64,000 nucleotides of DNA, from NCBI RefSeq assembly GCF_016827675.1, contig NZ_JAERJA010000002.1, positions 186,001 to 250,000 of the forward strand, written 5' to 3'. The notes under the pieces are model-generated. The model was given only the letters and a program-made list of their open reading frames with translations, made no database searches and had not been told where the DNA came from. Shown here in pieces: positions 1-8,145 of this stretch (position 1 is the first letter of the stretch; each line of letters starts with the position of its first letter). This stretch comes from Nocardioides limicola (GTDB lineage: Bacteria > Actinomycetota > Actinomycetes > Propionibacteriales > Nocardioidaceae). Both the position numbers and the translations under genes were made by a program.

Positions 1-45
1 GATCCACGTCACCGACGAGTGACAGATGGACACAATGCCGCTGAA

Positions 46-1224
46 CTAATCAGACGTTTGGACAACGCCGCTCAGCAGCGGAGCCAGTGTGAGGCCCAGA
101 TGCAGCATCAGCCGATGCTCACCCCGATCCAGGTCCAGCCCGGTCACCTTCTGCACCCGGTGCAACCGGTGGTAGACGGTCTGTCGATGCACGTTCAGCG
201 CCGCCGCGGTCTCCTGAACGCTGCCACCGTGGTTCAGATAGGTGAGCACCGACTCCCGCAGATCCGGATCCGGGTGCGCCAGGAGCCGGCGTACCGACTC
301 GTCCAGTACGGCGCCGGCCAGGGCGCTCTCGGGGCCACAGGCGAGCAGTCGGTACACGCCCAGATCCGGCCAGGCCGCGACCGGGCGCAACCTGGGCACC
401 GACTCCAGCACCCGGGCGGCCAACCGCGCCTGCTGCCAACTCGAGCGCAGTTGTGCCGGGTCGGTGCAGACGGCGCCGATGCCGGCGACCAGGTCCTGAC
501 CCGCGGCCGACCCCAACCGCTCCAGGTAGAGATCACGGGCCCGGTGCGCCAGTTCACGGGCCGCCGCCAGGTCGCCGTGCTCGAGCGGCACCATCAAGGT
601 GGTGTGATCCTCGCCCACCCACGCCAGCACCGAGCGCGGCAACGTCCACAGGTTCATCGGCACCGGCCCGGACGCCGGGCGGCGGAGCATCCGCAGCTCG
701 ACGGCGGCCACCGGGGTGCCCCGGCGGACCAGATCCCGGGCGTCGATCTCGTCCGCAGCGGCCTCGACGGTGTCCCGGTCGGCCGACAGCAGGTCCTGCA
801 GCCGGAAGCCGAGATCCTCACGCGCCCGCGCCTGCTGAGCCATCAGCGCGCCGGCCCGCTCGGCCATCGCCATCGCGGCCGGGATCACCGCCTCATCGAT
901 GCCGGCCTCCTCGTCCACCACCCACAGATAGCCGTAGGTCACCTCCCGCCACCGAGCCGGCAGGCAGAGCCGGGCCAGCACCCGGTGCTCCGGGTCGGCC
1001 GGGATGCGCACCGGCCCGGTCGCGGTGGCGATGCCGAAGGACTCGAACCAGTCGCGGACCTGGGTCGAGGACCGGCGACTCAGGATCGACTGCTGGCGGA
1101 CCTCGTCGACCGGAGCGCCGTGGGCATGGAAGGCGATCAGGTGGAAGTTGCGGTCCTCCAGGGTCACCGGCTGGGCCAGCAGCCGGGACACGTCATCGAC
1201 GATGTCCTGCAGTTCGGGTCGCAT
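46..1224 (-). CDS. PucR/CdaR-family transcriptional regulator
   Basis: This 392-residue protein is a PucR-type regulator. Its last ~60 residues hold the family helix-turn-helix, with the motif RQTVYHRLHRVQKVTG. The gene is divergent from putB. PucR-type activators such as mycobacterial PruC switch on proline catabolism, so control of putB-pruA is the likely role; this is inferred from position. I chose the ATG at 1224 because GAGGAG lies four bases upstream. A TTG at 1245 would add seven residues. The 124-bp gap to putB must hold both promoters, but I see no clear operator in it. Confidence 0.88.
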   Translation of the reverse strand: MRPELQDIVDDVSRLLAQPVTLEDRNFHLIAFHAHGAPVDEVRQQSILSRRSSTQVRDWFESFGIATATGPVRIPADPEHRVLARLCLPARWREVTYGYLWVVDEEAGIDEAVIPAAMAMAERAGALMAQQARAREDLGFRLQDLLSADRDTVEAAADEIDARDLVRRGTPVAAVELRMLRRPASGPVPMNLWTLPRSVLAWVGEDHTTLMVPLEHGDLAAARELAHRARDLYLERLGSAAGQDLVAGIGAVCTDPAQLRSSWQQARLAARVLESVPRLRPVAAWPDLGVYRLLACGPESALAGAVLDESVRRLLAHPDPDLRESVLTYLNHGGSVQETAAALNVHRQTVYHRLHRVQKVTGLDLDRGEHRLMLHLGLTLAPLLSGVVQTSD

Positions 1225-1348
1225 CCGACTCCTCGGCTTGAGCAAATGTAAGACGACTACAGCAGGTTCTCTTTCATCTGTCCAGTGCGGAACCGACCCT
1301 CACCCCCTACCGTCGATGAGACCCAGACCACACCCATCGGAGGTCCGC

Positions 1349-2275
1349 ATGCTCGGCCACACCCTCCTCGCCGCCTCACGCAAGCCACCGGTACGCCGGC
1401 TGGTCACCAGCGCGGGCGTCTCCCGTCGGCTGGTGGACCGATTCGTGGCCGGCGACGGCCTCGACGACGCCGTCGACACCGCCCGCAACCTGCTCGCCGA
1501 CGGCCTGAGCGTGACCATCGACCACCTCGGTGAGGACACCCACACCCTCAGCCAGGCCACCGACACCCGGGACGCCTACATCGCGCTCCTCGACGTGCTC
1601 GGCGGCTTCGCGTTGACCCCCGGGGCCGAGGTCTCGCTGAAGCTCTCCGCGATCGGCCAGGCGCTGCCCGAGGACGGGCACCGGGTGGCCCTCGACAACG
1701 CGCGGGCGATCTGTCTGGCGGCCGAACGGGCCGGCAGCACGGTGACCCTGGACATGGAGGACCACACCACCGTCGACTCCACGCTGGCGATCCTGCGCGA
1801 ACTCCGCCACGACCACCCCTGGGTCGGCGTGGCCCTGCAGAGCGCCCTGCACCGCACCGAGGCCGACTGCGCCGCGCTGGCCCACACCGGCTCCCGGGTC
1901 CGGTTGGTCAAGGGCGCCTACGCCGAGCCCGCCACCGTCGCCCACCAGCGCAAGGCCGACGTGGACCTCGCCTACGTGCGCTGCCTGAAGACGCTGATGG
2001 CCGGTGGCGGCTATCCGATGGTCGCCACCCACGACCCCCGGATGATCGCCATCACCGAGCACCTGGTGGCGGCCACCGGCCGAGCGGCCACGTCGTACGA
2101 GTTCCAGATGCTGCACGGGATCCGGGTCACCGAGCAACACCGACTCCGTGACGCCGGCGCCCAGGTCCGCGTCTATCTGCCCTACGGCAGCGACTGGTAC
2201 GGCTACTTCATGAGGCGCCTCGCCGAACGCCCCGCCAACCTCACCTTCTTCCTCCGCTCCCTCTTCAGCCGCTGA
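1349..2275 (+). CDS. putB: Proline dehydrogenase (monofunctional)
   Basis: This enzyme oxidises L-proline to 1-pyrroline-5-carboxylate with FAD, the first step of proline catabolism. The 308-residue length fits monofunctional actinobacterial proline dehydrogenases. Family signatures are visible: RLVKGAYAEP near residues 184-193, YEFQMLHGIR near 250, and RRLAERPANLTFF close to the C terminus. The ATG at 1349 follows CGGAGG. The open frame extends much further upstream, but only antisense to the regulator gene. pruA follows after 14 bases, so the two genes form one operon. Confidence 0.95.
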   Translation: MLGHTLLAASRKPPVRRLVTSAGVSRRLVDRFVAGDGLDDAVDTARNLLADGLSVTIDHLGEDTHTLSQATDTRDAYIALLDVLGGFALTPGAEVSLKLSAIGQALPEDGHRVALDNARAICLAAERAGSTVTLDMEDHTTVDSTLAILRELRHDHPWVGVALQSALHRTEADCAALAHTGSRVRLVKGAYAEPATVAHQRKADVDLAYVRCLKTLMAGGGYPMVATHDPRMIAITEHLVAATGRAATSYEFQMLHGIRVTEQHRLRDAGAQVRVYLPYGSDWYGYFMRRLAERPANLTFFLRSLFSR

Positions 2276-2289
2276 TCGAAAGGACCCCC

Positions 2290-3918
2290 ATGGACGCCGT
2301 CACGCACGTCCCCGCCCCGGTGAACGAGACGATCCGCGACTACGCACCCGGCAGCCCCGAGCGCGCCGGCCTCGAGGTCGAACTCAAGCGACTGGCCGCC
2401 ACCCAGGTCACCCTCACCGCCACCATCGGCGGCGAACAACGGGTCTGCTCCGGGCCGGCCATCGACGTCGTCCAGCCGCACAACCACCAGCACGTGCTCG
2501 GCGTACTGCACGGTGCCACCCGCGCCGACGCCGAGGACGCCATCGCGGCCGCAGCCGCCGCCGCCCCGGCATGGCGGGCGCTCAGCTTCGACGACCGGGC
2601 GGCCGTCTTCCTCAAGGCCGCCGACCTGCTCGCCGGTCCGTGGCGCGACACCCTCAACGCCGCCACCATGCTGGGCCAGTCCAAGACCGCCTTCCAGGCC
2701 GAGATCGACAGCGCCTGCGAGCTGATCGACTTCTGGCGCTTCAACGTCGCCTACGCCCGCGAGATCCTGGCGCAGCAGCCGAGCGCCAACGCGCCGGGCA
2801 CGTGGAACCGGCTCGACCACCGACCGCTGGAGGGGTTCGTCTACGCGATCACCCCGTTCAACTTCACCGCGATCGCCGGCAACCTGCCCACGGCGCCGGC
2901 GCTGATGGGCAACGTGGTGCTGTGGAAGCCCTCGCCCACTCAGCAGTTCGCCGCGCACTTCACGATGCGACTGCTCGAAGAGGCCGGACTCCCGCCGGGC
3001 GTCATCAACCTGCTGCCCGGCGACGGCCTGGAGGTCTCCGAGGTCGCGCTGCGACACCCGGACCTGGCCGGCATCCACTTCACCGGCTCCACGCCCACCT
3101 TCCAGCACCTGTGGCGCACCGTCGGGGAGAACCTCACCGGCTACCGGTCCTACCCGCGACTGGTGGGCGAGACCGGCGGCAAGGACTTCATCCTCGCCCA
3201 TCCCTCGGCCGACCCCGACGTGCTCCGGGTGGCGATGATCCGCGGGGCGTACGAGTTCGGTGGCCAGAAGTGCTCGGCCGCGTCCCGTGCCTACGTGCCC
3301 CGCTCGGTGTGGGAGACCATCAAGGACGACCTGGCCGCCCAGATCGACGCACTCCCCCAGGGCGACGTCACCGACTTCACCAACTTCCTCGGCGCGGTCA
3401 TCGATGAGCGCGCCTTCACCCGGCTCAAGGGCGCGATCGACCGCGCCCACGCCACCGACGGCATCGACGTGGTCGCCGGCGGCAGCTACGACGACTCGGT
3501 CGGCTGGTTCGTCCGCCCCACCCTGCTGGTCTGCGACGACCCGACCGACGAGGTGTTCACCCGCGAGTACTTCGGGCCGCTCCTGGCCGTGCACGTCTAC
3601 GACGACGCCGACCTCGACGCCGTGGTCGACCAGCTCGAGTCGGTCTCGGCGTACGCCCTCACCGGTGCGGTGATCGCCCGCGACCGTGACGCCGTCGCGG
3701 CGCTGTCGGAGAAGTTGCGGTTCGCCGCCGGCAACTTCTACGTCAACGACAAACCCACCGGCGCCGTGGTCGGCCAGCAGCCGTTCGGTGGCGGCCGTGC
3801 CTCGGGCACCAACGACAAGGCCGGGTCGCCGCTGAACCTGCTCCGGTGGACCTCGCCGCGGGTGATCAAGGAGACCTTCGTGGCCCCCACCGAGCACCGC
3901 TACCCGCACATGGACTGA
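2290..3918 (+). CDS. pruA: 1-pyrroline-5-carboxylate dehydrogenase
   Basis: The 542-residue protein is the NAD-dependent aldehyde dehydrogenase that converts 1-pyrroline-5-carboxylate (glutamate semialdehyde) to glutamate, completing proline breakdown. The catalytic cysteine lies in FGGQKCSAASR, about residue 327. The GETGGKD glutamate motif is about residue 293. An AAAGGA sequence precedes the ATG. It sits directly behind putB in the same operon. Its last codons and stop lie in a perfect 15-bp tandem duplication (3907-3921 and 3922-3936). Confidence 0.96.
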   Translation: MDAVTHVPAPVNETIRDYAPGSPERAGLEVELKRLAATQVTLTATIGGEQRVCSGPAIDVVQPHNHQHVLGVLHGATRADAEDAIAAAAAAAPAWRALSFDDRAAVFLKAADLLAGPWRDTLNAATMLGQSKTAFQAEIDSACELIDFWRFNVAYAREILAQQPSANAPGTWNRLDHRPLEGFVYAITPFNFTAIAGNLPTAPALMGNVVLWKPSPTQQFAAHFTMRLLEEAGLPPGVINLLPGDGLEVSEVALRHPDLAGIHFTGSTPTFQHLWRTVGENLTGYRSYPRLVGETGGKDFILAHPSADPDVLRVAMIRGAYEFGGQKCSAASRAYVPRSVWETIKDDLAAQIDALPQGDVTDFTNFLGAVIDERAFTRLKGAIDRAHATDGIDVVAGGSYDDSVGWFVRPTLLVCDDPTDEVFTREYFGPLLAVHVYDDADLDAVVDQLESVSAYALTGAVIARDRDAVAALSEKLRFAAGNFYVNDKPTGAVVGQQPFGGGRASGTNDKAGSPLNLLRWTSPRVIKETFVAPTEHRYPHMD

Positions 3919-3936
3919 GCTCACATGGACTGAGCT
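3907..3936. repeat. 15-bp perfect tandem duplication over the pruA stop
   Basis: The sequence cacatggactgagct occurs twice head to tail, at 3907-3921 and 3922-3936. The first copy contains the last codons and stop of pruA. The second repeats them just outside the gene. It looks like a recent replication-slippage event. Confidence 0.9.
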
Positions 3937-3949
3937 GCTCCGAGCAGCT
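3933..3949. terminator. Hairpin between convergent pruA and the MpaB-like gene
   Basis: A 7-bp perfect stem, agctgct/agcagct, closes a 3-base loop between the pruA stop and the stop of the opposing gene. There is no U tract, which is common for actinobacterial terminators. A bidirectional terminator is a reasonable but unproven reading. Confidence 0.45.
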
Positions 3950-3951
3950 GC

Positions 3952-4749
3952 TCAGATCACCCGCAGCCCGAACCGCATCCGCAACCGCATCCCGGCCAGT
4001 GTCACCTTCGGTGACAGCTGCCGCAGCGGGCGCGGCACGGCTCGGTAGACCGGCGCCGCGATCCGCCAGAACAGGTCGTAGCGGCGCTGGTCGCGGGCTG
4101 TCCAGGCCAGCCCGAGCACCCGGCGTACCCGCGGGTCGAGGTTGCCGCGGGTGACCAGGCTCTGCAGCGGCGCCAGCCAGCGCAGCGGCCAGGGGATCGC
4201 CGAGGGCGCCATCAGCCGGGCCACATAGGCCTGCACCACCGGGTCGGGCTCGAAGGAATCGAGCTGCTCCTCCCACCAGCGGTCGAACTCCTCGACGTTG
4301 ACCGGCCACACCTCGGCGGGCATCTGCAACGCGGTGCCGTAGACGGCGCTCTCCTCGTGGAGTCGTTGCGCCGAGGTCGGGTGCAGCGGGCCGAGAAGCC
4401 GCTCGTAGATCTCCCGGCCCGACCGGGTCAAGGTGGCGGCGACCCACAGCTGCAGCTTCGGGTCGTACGCCGAGTAGCGGCCCGGTGACCTGACGCCGCG
4501 GTGACTGCGATCCACCATCGCCGCTACCGCGGCCTGCTCGGCGGGCGTGCCCAGCGCCATCACGTAGACGTAGGTGACGGTGGTCCGCAGCCGGTCCAGC
4601 GGCCGGTCCAAGGTGGTGCTGTGTTCGGCGACCCCGAGGCCCACCTCGCGTCGGGCGAGCTGGAGCAGCACCGCCGACCCGGCACCCAGCATCAGCCCGG
4701 ACTCGGCGACGATGTCGCGGATCGTCAGCGATCCGTCATCACCCCTCAC
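3952..4749 (-). CDS. Oxygenase MpaB family protein (DUF2236)
   Basis: The 265-residue protein has the typical DUF2236/MpaB layout: a YDPKLQLWVAATL stretch, then HEESAVYG, and a helical C-terminal half. Relatives include the fungal oxygenase MpaB and the rubber oxygenase Lcp, which bind haem, but the substrate here cannot be read from sequence. The GTG start at 4749 is supported by TAGGTT ending seven bases before it, which would give a leaderless mRNA. The gene converges on pruA and diverges from the PH-domain pair. It is probably a single-gene unit. Confidence 0.82.
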   Translation of the reverse strand: MRGDDGSLTIRDIVAESGLMLGAGSAVLLQLARREVGLGVAEHSTTLDRPLDRLRTTVTYVYVMALGTPAEQAAVAAMVDRSHRGVRSPGRYSAYDPKLQLWVAATLTRSGREIYERLLGPLHPTSAQRLHEESAVYGTALQMPAEVWPVNVEEFDRWWEEQLDSFEPDPVVQAYVARLMAPSAIPWPLRWLAPLQSLVTRGNLDPRVRRVLGLAWTARDQRRYDLFWRIAAPVYRAVPRPLRQLSPKVTLAGMRLRMRFGLRVI

Positions 4750-4756
4750 GCCCTCG

Positions 4757-4762
4757 AACCTA
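4757..4762 (-). promoter_or_regulatory. Leaderless-type -10 box (TAGGTT) of the MpaB-like gene
   Basis: TAGGTT matches the actinobacterial -10 pattern TAnnnT and ends seven bases before the GTG, so transcription should begin at or next to the start codon. Confidence 0.5.
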
Positions 4763-4781
4763 CCTGTGCAAGGCTCCTGTC

Positions 4782-5276
4782 ATGAGCACTCCGACGGGCC
4801 TGCGCGTCCCCGCCCATCAGGTGTCGCCCGCCGCCCGGCCCTACTGGCTGCTGTCGGCGTTCATCAGCGATCTGGTGCTGCTCTCCCTGCTCACGGTCGG
4901 GTACGTCGTCTGGCCGCAGCCGCCGTGGTGGGCCGGGACGCTGCTGCTGATCCTCGTCCTCGTCCTCACCGTGCACGTCGTGGCGATGCCGCCGATCCGG
5001 TTCCGGGTGCACCGGTGGGAGGTCACCGAGACCGCCGTACACACCCGCGTCGGCTGGTTGAGCACCGACGAACGGGTGGCTCCGATCTCGCGGGTGCAGA
5101 CCGTGGACTCCCATCAGACCGCGCTGATGCGGCTCTTCGGGCTGGCCACGGTCACCGTGACCACCGCCTCGGCTGCCGGACCGATCGTGATCAGTTGCCT
5201 GGACGCGACGGTGGCCCGCCAGGTGGTGGCCTGGCTGACCGAGATCACGGCGCGCACCGACGGGGACGCCACGTGA
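4782..5276 (+). CDS. PH domain-containing membrane protein, YdbS-like
   Basis: The 164-residue protein has two hydrophobic segments (about residues 22-42 and 50-68), then a bacterial PH-like domain (bPH2) with the usual RVAPISRVQTVDSHQTALMR stretch. It matches the YdbS type, normally paired with YdbT. In Bacillus subtilis the YdbS/YdbT pair protects against the cyclic peptide amylocyclicin; whether that holds here is unknown. The stop overlaps the GTG start of the next gene by 4 bp, so the pair is translationally coupled and probably forms a complex. Confidence 0.85.
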   Translation: MSTPTGLRVPAHQVSPAARPYWLLSAFISDLVLLSLLTVGYVVWPQPPWWAGTLLLILVLVLTVHVVAMPPIRFRVHRWEVTETAVHTRVGWLSTDERVAPISRVQTVDSHQTALMRLFGLATVTVTTASAAGPIVISCLDATVARQVVAWLTEITARTDGDAT

Positions 5277-6802
5277 ACGAACCCGACTGGCGGCAGCTCG
5301 ACCCACGGATGCTGATCCTCGGTCCGATCGCCGCCCTCAAGCAGCTCGCCGTCCCCGCGGTGATCGCGCTGATCGCCTCGGGCCTGCAGAACGCGGCCTG
5401 GATGCTGTTCGCGCTGCCGGTGGTGGTGACGATGATGTTCCTGCTCGGGGCGATGCCCTGGTTCACCACCCGCTATCGGATCACCGAGTCCAACCTGCAG
5501 CGTCGGCAGGGCCTGCTGTCCCGCAAGGTGGTGACGGCTCCACTGGACCGGATCCGGACGGTCGATCTCTCCTCGCCGCTGCTGCACCGGATCCTCGGCC
5601 TGACCAAGGTGGAGATCGGCACCGGTGTCGACGACACCCGGATCGAGCTGGACCCGCTGGGGGTCGACGAAGCCGCCGAGTTGCGTCGGGTGCTGCTGGC
5701 GCGGCGGGCGGTGGCCCGGGGCGAGAGCCCCGTCGCCGAGCCGGTCGACCCGGCGACGAGCGAAGGCGGGGCGGGTGACCTGGGCGACGGTGCCCCCGAG
5801 ACCTCGATCGCCGCCGCGACGCCGGCGCACGTGGAGGTCGCCAGCATCGACTGGTCCTGGCTGCGGTTCGCGCCCTTCAGCCTGACCCGGCTGGTGATCG
5901 TCGCCGGCATCTTCGGCCTGCTCAGCCAGTTCGCCGACGACCTGCCGTTCCTGGACGCCGACAACATCCGCCGCGGCTGGGGATGGCTGCTCGAGCAGGC
6001 GTTGCCGCTGGTGCTCGTCACCGCGTTCTTCGGGTCGCTGGCGCTGTGGCTGCTGATCTCGATCGGCGGCTACGTCACCCAGTGGTGGCGCTTCCGGTTG
6101 TTCCGTGACGACGGCAACCTGCGGCTGACCGCCGGACTGATCACCACCCGCTCGACCAGCATCGAAGAGGCCCGGATCCGCGGCGTACAGATGAGCGAGT
6201 GGGCGCTGCTGCGGCTGGTGGGCGGCGCCCAGCTCAGCACCCTCACCACCGGACTGGAGTCGGGCACCACGTCGGTGTTGCCGCCGTCGCCGGTCGGGGT
6301 GAACCGGCGCGTCGCCGCCACCTTGATCGAGGCCCCGGAGCCGATGACGGTGCGGCTGACCCGACACGGCCCGAGAGCCCGGCGACGTTGCCACATCCGC
6401 AACCAGTGGTCGACCGTGTTCATCACCCTCGGCGTCGTCGCCGCCTGGCAGTGGTGGGAGGCGGAGGCCTGGATGATCGGGGCGACCGCGCTCCTGGTCG
6501 GCACCTGGGGCGCCGTCCTCGGTGAGGCCGAGTACCGCCATCTGGGGCACGCCCTGGTCAACGGCCACCTGGTCTCCGGGTGGGGTGCGCTCTCCCGGCA
6601 CCGGGTCGCGCTGCAGACCGACGGGATCATCGGCTGGGTGATCACCCAGAACATCTTCCAGCGCCGCCTCGGTCTGGCCAGCCTGATCGCCACCACCGCA
6701 GCCGGGTCGGAGCGGGTGCTGGTCCGCGACGTCGACCGGGGCGTGGCGGTGACGTTGGCAGCGGCAGCCACCCCCGACCTGATCGCCGAGTTCCGGGTTT
6801 GA
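5273..6802 (+). CDS. PH domain-containing membrane protein, YdbT-like
   Basis: This 509-residue partner of the YdbS-like protein has repeated bPH2-type modules. Segments such as APLDRIRTVDLSSPLLHRI and ARIRGVQMSEWALLRLV alternate with pairs of transmembrane helices, near residues 20-60, 200-265 and 375-410. I start it at the GTG at 5273, which overlaps the upstream stop in the form GTGA. The frame is open much further upstream, but only as a shadow of other genes. A linker rich in Glu, Ala and Pro (about residues 145-190) separates two halves. The role in the envelope is inferred from the family. Confidence 0.85.
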   Translation: MNEPDWRQLDPRMLILGPIAALKQLAVPAVIALIASGLQNAAWMLFALPVVVTMMFLLGAMPWFTTRYRITESNLQRRQGLLSRKVVTAPLDRIRTVDLSSPLLHRILGLTKVEIGTGVDDTRIELDPLGVDEAAELRRVLLARRAVARGESPVAEPVDPATSEGGAGDLGDGAPETSIAAATPAHVEVASIDWSWLRFAPFSLTRLVIVAGIFGLLSQFADDLPFLDADNIRRGWGWLLEQALPLVLVTAFFGSLALWLLISIGGYVTQWWRFRLFRDDGNLRLTAGLITTRSTSIEEARIRGVQMSEWALLRLVGGAQLSTLTTGLESGTTSVLPPSPVGVNRRVAATLIEAPEPMTVRLTRHGPRARRRCHIRNQWSTVFITLGVVAAWQWWEAEAWMIGATALLVGTWGAVLGEAEYRHLGHALVNGHLVSGWGALSRHRVALQTDGIIGWVITQNIFQRRLGLASLIATTAAGSERVLVRDVDRGVAVTLAAAATPDLIAEFRV

Positions 6803-6814
6803 GCCACGCCTCCC

Positions 6815-6820
6815 TATGCT
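6815..6820 (+). promoter_or_regulatory. Leaderless-type -10 box (TATGCT) of xthA
   Basis: TATGCT fits TAnnnT and ends six bases before the xthA GTG at 6827. No ribosome binding site is visible, which supports a leaderless transcript. Confidence 0.5.
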
Positions 6821-6826
6821 CGCCGG

Positions 6827-7606
6827 GTGCGCATCGCTACCTGGAACGTGAACTCGCTGCGGACCCGGATCGACCGGGTCGAGGCGCTGCTGGCCCGTCA
6901 CGAGATCGACGTACTGGCCCTGCAGGAGACCAAGGCCCGTCCCGACCAGTTGCCGCTGATGGGGCTGGAGTCGATGGGCTACGAGGTGGCCTCGGCCGGG
7001 CTCGACCAGTGGAACGGGGTGGCGCTGATCAGTCGGGTCGGCCTCGACGACGTGCAGCAGGCGTTCGTCGGCGCGCCGCCGTTCAAAGAGATCGTCGAGG
7101 CCCGAGCGATCGGTGCGCGCTGCGGCGGGGTGCGGATCTGGAGCCTCTATGTGCCCAACGGCCGCAAGCCGGACGACCCGCACTACACCTATAAACTGGA
7201 CTGGCTGGCCCGGCTCCGCGAGACCGCCACGGAGTGGCTCGACGAGGCGACCGCGCTGGTCGGTGACTGGAACATCTGCCCCACCGACGAGGACGTCTTC
7301 GACGTCGCCCAGTTCCGCAACTCCACCCACGTCACGCCTGCCGAGCGGGAAGCGTTCGCCGCGTTCCTCACCGACGGCTGGGCCGAGGTGACCCGCAAGT
7401 ACGCGCCCGGCTACACGTACTGGGACTACTACCGGAACCGCTTCCAGCGCAACCGCGGCCTCAAGATCGACTTCGCGCTGTGCTCCCCCAGCCTCGCCGA
7501 GCGAGTCACCCACGCCTTCATCGACCTCGAGGAGCGCGACCCCGACACCGGCCAACCCACCAGCCCCTCGGACCACGCCCCCGTCATCATCGACCTCACC
7601 GACTGA
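6827..7606 (+). CDS. xthA: Exodeoxyribonuclease III
   Basis: The 259-residue protein belongs to the AP-endonuclease/ExoIII family of base excision repair: it cuts at abasic sites and trims 3' ends. Motifs in order are WNVNSLRTRIDRV at the N terminus, LQETK, VGDWNICPTDEDVFD, RGLKIDFALCSP and the C-terminal SDHAPVIIDL. It starts with GTG at 6827. Its 3' part (7421-7476) is duplicated exactly about 650 bp downstream, fused to the last bases of the gene. The genuine copy is complete. Confidence 0.96.
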   Translation: MRIATWNVNSLRTRIDRVEALLARHEIDVLALQETKARPDQLPLMGLESMGYEVASAGLDQWNGVALISRVGLDDVQQAFVGAPPFKEIVEARAIGARCGGVRIWSLYVPNGRKPDDPHYTYKLDWLARLRETATEWLDEATALVGDWNICPTDEDVFDVAQFRNSTHVTPAEREAFAAFLTDGWAEVTRKYAPGYTYWDYYRNRFQRNRGLKIDFALCSPSLAERVTHAFIDLEERDPDTGQPTSPSDHAPVIIDLTD

Positions 7607-7625
7607 GCGCGCCACAATGACCGGC

Positions 7626-7844
7626 ATGAACTCAGCGGCCCCGCCAACACTCGGCCAAGCACTATTCAGTGCAGCCGTCTTCATCGTGCTGGGTGCGTTC
7701 TTCATGTCCCTGCTCAACGACGAGTCGGTTCAGGGCAACTCGATCCTTGGGATCATCCTGGCTTGCTTGATGTTCGCCATGGCCGGATGGCGAACGACGT
7801 ACGTCGTGCGAGCAATCCGCGCACGACGTACCCGGCGTCAGTAG
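7626..7844 (+). CDS. Small two-helix membrane protein, unknown function
   Basis: The 72-residue product has two hydrophobic segments, about residues 10-27 and 37-53, and a strongly basic tail ending RAIRARRTRRQ. I do not recognise a family. The ATG at 7626 is preferred over 7617 because CACAAT ends seven bases before it, like the leaderless pattern elsewhere in the window. The gene lies in the rearranged gap between xthA and its broken copy. Its 3' end overlaps another small ORF on the opposite strand, so at most one of the two may be functional. Confidence 0.5.
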   Translation: MNSAAPPTLGQALFSAAVFIVLGAFFMSLLNDESVQGNSILGIILACLMFAMAGWRTTYVVRAIRARRTRRQ

Positions 7845-8004
7845 CGAACGGGCCTCCCCCACGCATCGAGCCGATGTACTGCTCGTCGCCCTCCAGCCAG
7901 ACCATCGCGGCGGCACCGAGAAGCACTGTTGCCAGCCCGACCCCGATAGCGAGACCAATCTTCTGAAAGCGGCGACGATCCGCGCTCCGCTGACGTGGAT
8001 CCAC
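7753..8004 (-). CDS. Possible single-pass membrane protein or gene remnant
   Basis: This 83-codon ORF starts with GTG. It has a basic N terminus and one clear transmembrane helix (IGLAIGVGLATVLLGAAAMV), and could be the front part of a membrane protein. Its last ~30 codons are antisense to the small plus-strand ORF, so the C terminus looks like run-out into unrelated sequence. I see no ribosome binding site. It may be a truncated pseudogene left by the rearrangement that duplicated the xthA end. Confidence 0.3.
   Translation of the reverse strand: MDPRQRSADRRRFQKIGLAIGVGLATVLLGAAAMVWLEGDEQYIGSMRGGGPFATDAGYVVRGLLARRTSFAIRPWRTSSKPG
7799..7831. terminator. 12-bp inverted repeat, possible terminator
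   Basis: gtacgtcgtgcg at 7799-7810 and its exact complement at 7820-7831 flank a 9-base loop. The hairpin overlaps the last codons of the small plus-strand membrane protein, so it could terminate that transcript. It may equally be an operator or a remnant. Confidence 0.4.
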
Positions 8005-8077
8005 GGCACCAACATGGCGTGTCTCCGCTACCCAGTTTCCAAAGTTCGGTCTCCGGGCTCCGACATCTTGCGCGAGT

Positions 8078-8141
8078 TGGGACTACTACCGGAACCGCTT
8101 CCAGCGCAACCGCGGCCTCAAGATCGACTTCGCCGACTGAG
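8078..8141 (+). pseudogene. Broken copy of the xthA 3' end
   Basis: Bases 8078-8133 are identical to 7421-7476 of xthA (56 bp). The following bases up to 8141 match the xthA stop region (7599-7607), with the intervening ~120 bp missing. The fragment keeps the stop codon but has no start. It marks a duplication of the xthA 3' end followed by an internal deletion, and forms one edge of the rearranged gap. Confidence 0.9.
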
Positions 8142-8145
8142 ACGT

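Noticed and set aside
19..1251. A 410-codon plus-strand frame opposite the PucR-type regulator
   Set aside because: It is rich in Arg, His, Gln and Pro with no domain, and is fully antisense to a clear regulator gene. It is a GC-rich shadow frame.
2203..3924. A 573-codon minus-strand frame opposite pruA
   Set aside because: It has the composition of an antisense shadow (long runs of Gly, Val, Arg, Asp) and no recognisable motif, while pruA is certain.
5114..7717. An 867-codon minus-strand frame opposite the PH-domain genes and xthA
   Set aside because: It spans three well-supported plus-strand genes and shows only shadow composition.
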